The notes beneath the pieces are model-generated. The model saw nothing but the letters and a program-made list of their open reading frames with translations, did not search any database and had not been told where the DNA came from. The position numbers and the translations under genes were made by a program. Below, in pieces: positions 30,873 through 33,257 of a stretch of DNA of 33,257 bases. Location of the stretch: the NCBI RefSeq assembly GCF_005768555.2, contig NZ_VCHX02000334.1, positions 1-33,257 on the forward strand, written 5' to 3'. The DNA comes from Streptomyces sporangiiformans (GTDB lineage Bacteria > Actinomycetota > Actinomycetes > Streptomycetales > Streptomycetaceae). The first letter of the stretch is position 1; each line of letters begins with the position of its first letter.

Positions 30873-31229
30873 TCACGTACGCAGCAGACGCCCGATCGCC
30901 TTCGTCGCCTCTTCCACCTTGGCGTCGATCTCCGTACCTCCCTTGAGGGCCGCGTCCGCGACGCAGTGGCGGAGGTGCTCCTCGAGGAGCTGGAGGGCGA
31001 AGGACTGGAGGGCCTTCGTGGAGGCGGAGACCTGGGTGAGTATGTCGATGCAGTAGACGTCCTCGTCGACCATCCGCTGCAGGCCCCGGATCTGGCCCTC
31101 GATGCGCCGCAGCCGCTTGAGGTGCTCGTCCTTCTGCTTGTGGTAGCCGTGGATCCCACGGTCGTGGTCGGTCACCACATCCGCCGTACCCGCGGAGGGC
31201 GCGTCCGCGCCGGCTTCGGTGGTCGTCAT
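30873..31229 (-). CDS. csoR: copper-sensing repressor CsoR
   Basis: CsoR is a helical repressor that leaves DNA when it binds Cu(I). This 118-residue protein has the family core with the ligands Cys-His-Cys: DEDVYCIDILTQV and EEHLRHCVADA. Other marks are LKRLRRIEGQIRGLQRMV and the long C-terminal helix. The N-terminal 30 residues are Ala/Thr/Asp-rich, longer than in many relatives. The start is the ATG at 31229, with AGGAGGA upstream. It is divergent from the PhoU-like gene and has a strong operator in front, so it should regulate itself. No copper exporter or chaperone gene is in the window; in S. lividans the CsoR regulon (copZA) is, as I recall, also at distant sites. Confidence 0.93.
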   Translation of the reverse strand: MTTTEAGADAPSAGTADVVTDHDRGIHGYHKQKDEHLKRLRRIEGQIRGLQRMVDEDVYCIDILTQVSASTKALQSFALQLLEEHLRHCVADAALKGGTEIDAKVEEATKAIGRLLRT

Positions 31230-31273
31230 CGCGTCCTCCTGCTGGTCACTGCGGCGAACCTGACCGGCCCGCC

Positions 31274-31321
31274 GGGTATATACCCCTGCTGGGTATATGG
31301 TAACGAATTTTGCTGGGTATA
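31274..31321. promoter_or_regulatory. CsoR operator and promoter
   Basis: ATATACCC (31278-31285) and GGGTATAT (31291-31298) are perfect arms with a 5-bp spacer, the form of a CsoR site (TATACCC-n5-GGGTATA). GGGTATA also occurs at 31274-31280 and 31315-31321, the latter as part of an exact second TGCTGGGTATA. On the minus strand a TTCGTT box and a GTATAT box flank the operator, so repressor binding would block csoR. Confidence 0.8.
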
Positions 31322-31488
31322 GGGCCCTTGACCGATTCTCCGGCCGGCCCCACGGTCGGTCTTCCGCTCCGGCCTTCCGGTCAGTCCCCTGATCAGCTCC
31401 TGACCAGCGCCGCCTCAGCCTCCGGTCGGTCTTCGAAGGACCCCGTGCTGACCACTCTGCATGATGAGCCACACTGGTGGACGGCCGG

Positions 31489-31518
31489 TTAGCCGTGGCC
31501 GGATGATGCACCTAGCAT
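31489..31518 (+). promoter_or_regulatory. candidate promoter of the PhoU-like/pit operon
   Basis: TTAGCC (31489-31494) and TAGCAT (31513-31518), 18 bp apart, could be -35 and -10. TGATGC (31504-31509) and GCATCA (31515-31520) form a small inverted repeat over the -10. No clear PHO box (GTTCACC type) was seen. The rest of the gap 31322-31555 holds no gene. Confidence 0.4.
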
Positions 31519-31555
31519 CAGCCAGACCGAAACCGAAGCAATCCGAGGACCACAC

Positions 31556-32176
31556 GTGCGATTTCGTCTGACCCCCAGGGAGACGAGCTTCTACGACATG
31601 TTCGCCGCATCCGCGGACAACATCGTCACGGGCTCGAAGCTCCTGATGGAACTGCTCGGAGCGGACACGTCCGCCCGGGCCGAGATCGCAGAGCGTATGC
31701 GGGCCGCGGAACACGCCGGTGACGACGCCACACACGCGATCTTCCACCAGCTGAACTCCTCGTTCATCACGCCGTTCGACCGCGAGGACATCTACAATCT
31801 CGCGTCGTCCCTCGACGACATCATGGACTTCATGGAGGAGGCCGTCGACCTCGTCGTCCTCTACAACGTCGAGGAACTGCCGAAGGGTGTCGAGCAGCAG
31901 ATCGAGGTGCTGGCGCGGGCGGCGGAGCTGACGGCCGAGGCGATGCCGAACCTCCGCACGATGGACAACCTCACCGAGTACTGGATCGAGGTCAACCGCC
32001 TGGAGAACCAGGCCGACCAGATCCACCGCAAGCTGCTGGCCCACCTCTTCAACGGCAAGTACGAAGCGATCGAGGTGCTGAAGCTCAAGCAGATCGTGGA
32101 CGTACTGGAGGAAGCGGCGGACGCGTTCGAGCACGTGGCGAACACGGTGGAGACCATCGCCGTCAAGGAGTCCTGA
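31556..32176 (+). CDS. PhoU-like DUF47 protein, PiT accessory
   Basis: This 206-residue all-helical protein belongs to the DUF47/PhoU-like group that is encoded next to PiT transporters and thought to control them. Typical parts are FYDMFAASADNIVTGSKLLM, HAGDDATHAIFHQLNSSFIT, FDREDIYNLASSLDDIMDFM and LENQADQIHRKLLAHLF; the acidic E/D-x3-D repeats bind metal in relatives. The start is GTG 31556 with GAGGA seven bases upstream. The pit gene begins 7 bp after its stop codon. It is not the PhoU of the PhoR/PhoP system, which is a different subgroup. Confidence 0.92.
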   Translation: MRFRLTPRETSFYDMFAASADNIVTGSKLLMELLGADTSARAEIAERMRAAEHAGDDATHAIFHQLNSSFITPFDREDIYNLASSLDDIMDFMEEAVDLVVLYNVEELPKGVEQQIEVLARAAELTAEAMPNLRTMDNLTEYWIEVNRLENQADQIHRKLLAHLFNGKYEAIEVLKLKQIVDVLEEAADAFEHVANTVETIAVKES

Positions 32177-32183
32177 CCCTTTC

Positions 32184-33182
32184 ATGGACACCTTCGCTCT
32201 GGTCGTGACCATCGGCGTCGCGCTCTTCTTCACGTACACGAACGGCTTTCACGACTCGGCGAACGCGATCGCGACGTCCGTGTCGACGCGGGCACTGACA
32301 CCGCGGGCGGCGCTCGCGATGGCCGCGGTGATGAACCTCGTCGGTGCCTTTCTGGGCAGCGGGGTCGCCAAGACGGTCAGCGAGGGACTGATCTCCACGC
32401 CACAGGGCTCGAAGGGGATGGGCATTCTCTTCGCGGCACTCGTCGGCGCGATCACCTGGAACCTCATCACCTGGTACTTCGGCCTGCCGTCCTCCTCTTC
32501 CCACGCGCTGTTCGGCGGCATGGTGGGCGCGGCTCTGGCAGGCGGTACGACCGTCTACTGGTCCGGTGTGCTCGAGAAGATCGTCATCCCGATGTTCGTG
32601 TCACCGGTGGTCGGCCTGGTCTTCGGCTATCTGGTGATGACGGTGATCATGTGGATCTTCCGGCACTCGAACCCCCACAAGGCGAAGCGCGGTTTCCGCA
32701 TAGCCCAGACGGTGTCGGCGGCGGGCATGGCCCTGGGCCATGGTCTCCAGGACGCCCAGAAGACGATGGGCATCGTGGTGATGGCCCTGGTCATCGCGGA
32801 TGTCGAGGAGTACGGCGACGCCATTCCGGTCTGGGTGAAGATCGCCTGCGCGGTCATGCTGTCTCTTGGTACGTACGCGGGTGGCTGGCGCATCATGCGT
32901 ACGCTGGGCCGCAAGATCATTGAACTGGATCCGCCGCAGGGGTTCGCCGCCGAGACGACCGGCGCGTCGATCATGTTCGTCACGGCCTTCCTCTTCAAGG
33001 CCCCCATCTCCACGACCCACATCATCACGTCGGCGATCATGGGTGTGGGCGCGACGAAGCGGGTCAATGCCGTTCGCTGGGGTGTCGCCAAGAACATCAT
33101 CCTGGGCTGGTTCATCACGATGCCGGCGGCGGCGCTGGTCGCCGCGACGAGCTTCTGGATCGTGAACGTGGCGTTCCTGTAG
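32184..33182 (+). CDS. pit: low-affinity inorganic phosphate transporter, PiT family
   Basis: This 332-residue membrane protein has the two PiT signature halves: FHDSANAIATSVSTRALTPR near the N-terminus and GHGLQDAQKTMGIVVMAL later, plus SSSSHALFGGMVGAALA and ISTTHIITSAIMGVGATKR. About nine or ten helices are visible. It takes up phosphate, usually as a metal-phosphate complex, with protons. The ATG at 32184 is 7 bp after the PhoU-like gene; AAGGAG lies about 13 bases upstream, inside that gene. A second PiT gene (pitH2) is known elsewhere in S. coelicolor; this one corresponds to pitH1 by position. It ends before a family A repeat. Confidence 0.94.
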   Translation: MDTFALVVTIGVALFFTYTNGFHDSANAIATSVSTRALTPRAALAMAAVMNLVGAFLGSGVAKTVSEGLISTPQGSKGMGILFAALVGAITWNLITWYFGLPSSSSHALFGGMVGAALAGGTTVYWSGVLEKIVIPMFVSPVVGLVFGYLVMTVIMWIFRHSNPHKAKRGFRIAQTVSAAGMALGHGLQDAQKTMGIVVMALVIADVEEYGDAIPVWVKIACAVMLSLGTYAGGWRIMRTLGRKIIELDPPQGFAAETTGASIMFVTAFLFKAPISTTHIITSAIMGVGATKRVNAVRWGVAKNIILGWFITMPAAALVAATSFWIVNVAFL

Positions 33183-33187
33183 GGCTC

Positions 33188-33246
33188 TTCCTCGCCCCCG
33201 CCGCCCCTACCCGTCCCATCCTCCTGGGGCTCCGCCCCAGACCCCG
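33188..33246 (-). repeat. dispersed intergenic repeat, family A, copy 2
   Basis: In inverted orientation to copy 1: 33188-33221 is the reverse complement of 54-87. The hairpin is CTGGGG / CCCCAG (33224-33229 with 33235-33240). It starts 6 bp after the pit stop codon and probably serves as its terminator. Confidence 0.82.
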
Positions 33247-33257
33247 CCAGGGGGCCA

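Noticed and set aside
31230..31511. CsoR extension upstream of 31229
   Set aside because: It would cross the CsoR operator, and the ATG at 31229 has AGGAGGA in front.

Overview
The window is chromosomal DNA from a Streptomyces species or close relative. The evidence is very high GC, a strong third-position GC bias in every real gene, frequent GTG starts, start/stop overlaps (ATGA, GTGA), a mycothiol gene (mshD), and a gene order that matches, from memory, the SCO4134-SCO4162 part of the S. coelicolor core, read in pieces. I see no tRNA, rRNA, CRISPR array, insertion sequence or phage gene.

Layout. (1) 96-2551, minus: a ten-helix membrane protein, a MoaD/ThiS-like small protein and an alpha/beta hydrolase. 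(2) 2891-4755, plus: the nitrogen regulator GlnR and a LacI-type repressor that looks leaderless. (3) 4849-6612, minus: a secreted S1 protease with FG-GAP repeats. (4) 6881-10566, plus: an HtrA-like membrane protease, a 78-residue small protein, and a two-component system that matches the secretion-stress pair CssR/CssS. (5) 10911-12827, minus: an orphan PucR-like regulator with two HTH regions. (6) 13021-13479, plus: a PPOX/F420-type flavin-fold protein; then, minus, a DUF2993 protein and a secreted 5'-nucleotidase. (7) 16901-17827, plus: mycothiol synthase MshD.

(8) 17960-25101 is the most system-like part. On the minus strand five coupled genes encode an ECF sigma factor, a zinc-finger membrane protein (likely anti-sigma), an ABC ATPase, a permease with a large C-terminal domain, and a further membrane protein. 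Divergent from it are a YtrA-type GntR repressor, a second ABC ATPase and a second permease, also coupled. The two operons share a control region of about 150 bp that holds a near-perfect 40-bp palindrome and an 11-bp direct repeat. This is a bidirectional ABC exporter module under two types of control.

(9) 25437-33182 is a phosphate/polyphosphate region: ppk, a CHAD-domain gene overlapping it, a MutT-like Nudix hydrolase, a LppX/LprG-like lipoprotein, a small acidic protein, a CsoR copper sensor with a clear operator, a PhoU-like (DUF47) protein and a PiT phosphate transporter. As I remember other Streptomyces, the pstSCAB operon lies between mutT and pit. Here it is absent from that position and the lipoprotein-to-pit block has the opposite orientation relative to ppk, so an inversion or relocation next to mutT is possible.

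Two families of dispersed intergenic repeats occur, each as an inverted pair: family A at both ends of the window (34 identical bases) and family B at 4796 and 17962 (30 identical bases). One family B copy supplies the last codons and stop of a gene. The only in-frame TTA codon I found is in the CHAD gene.
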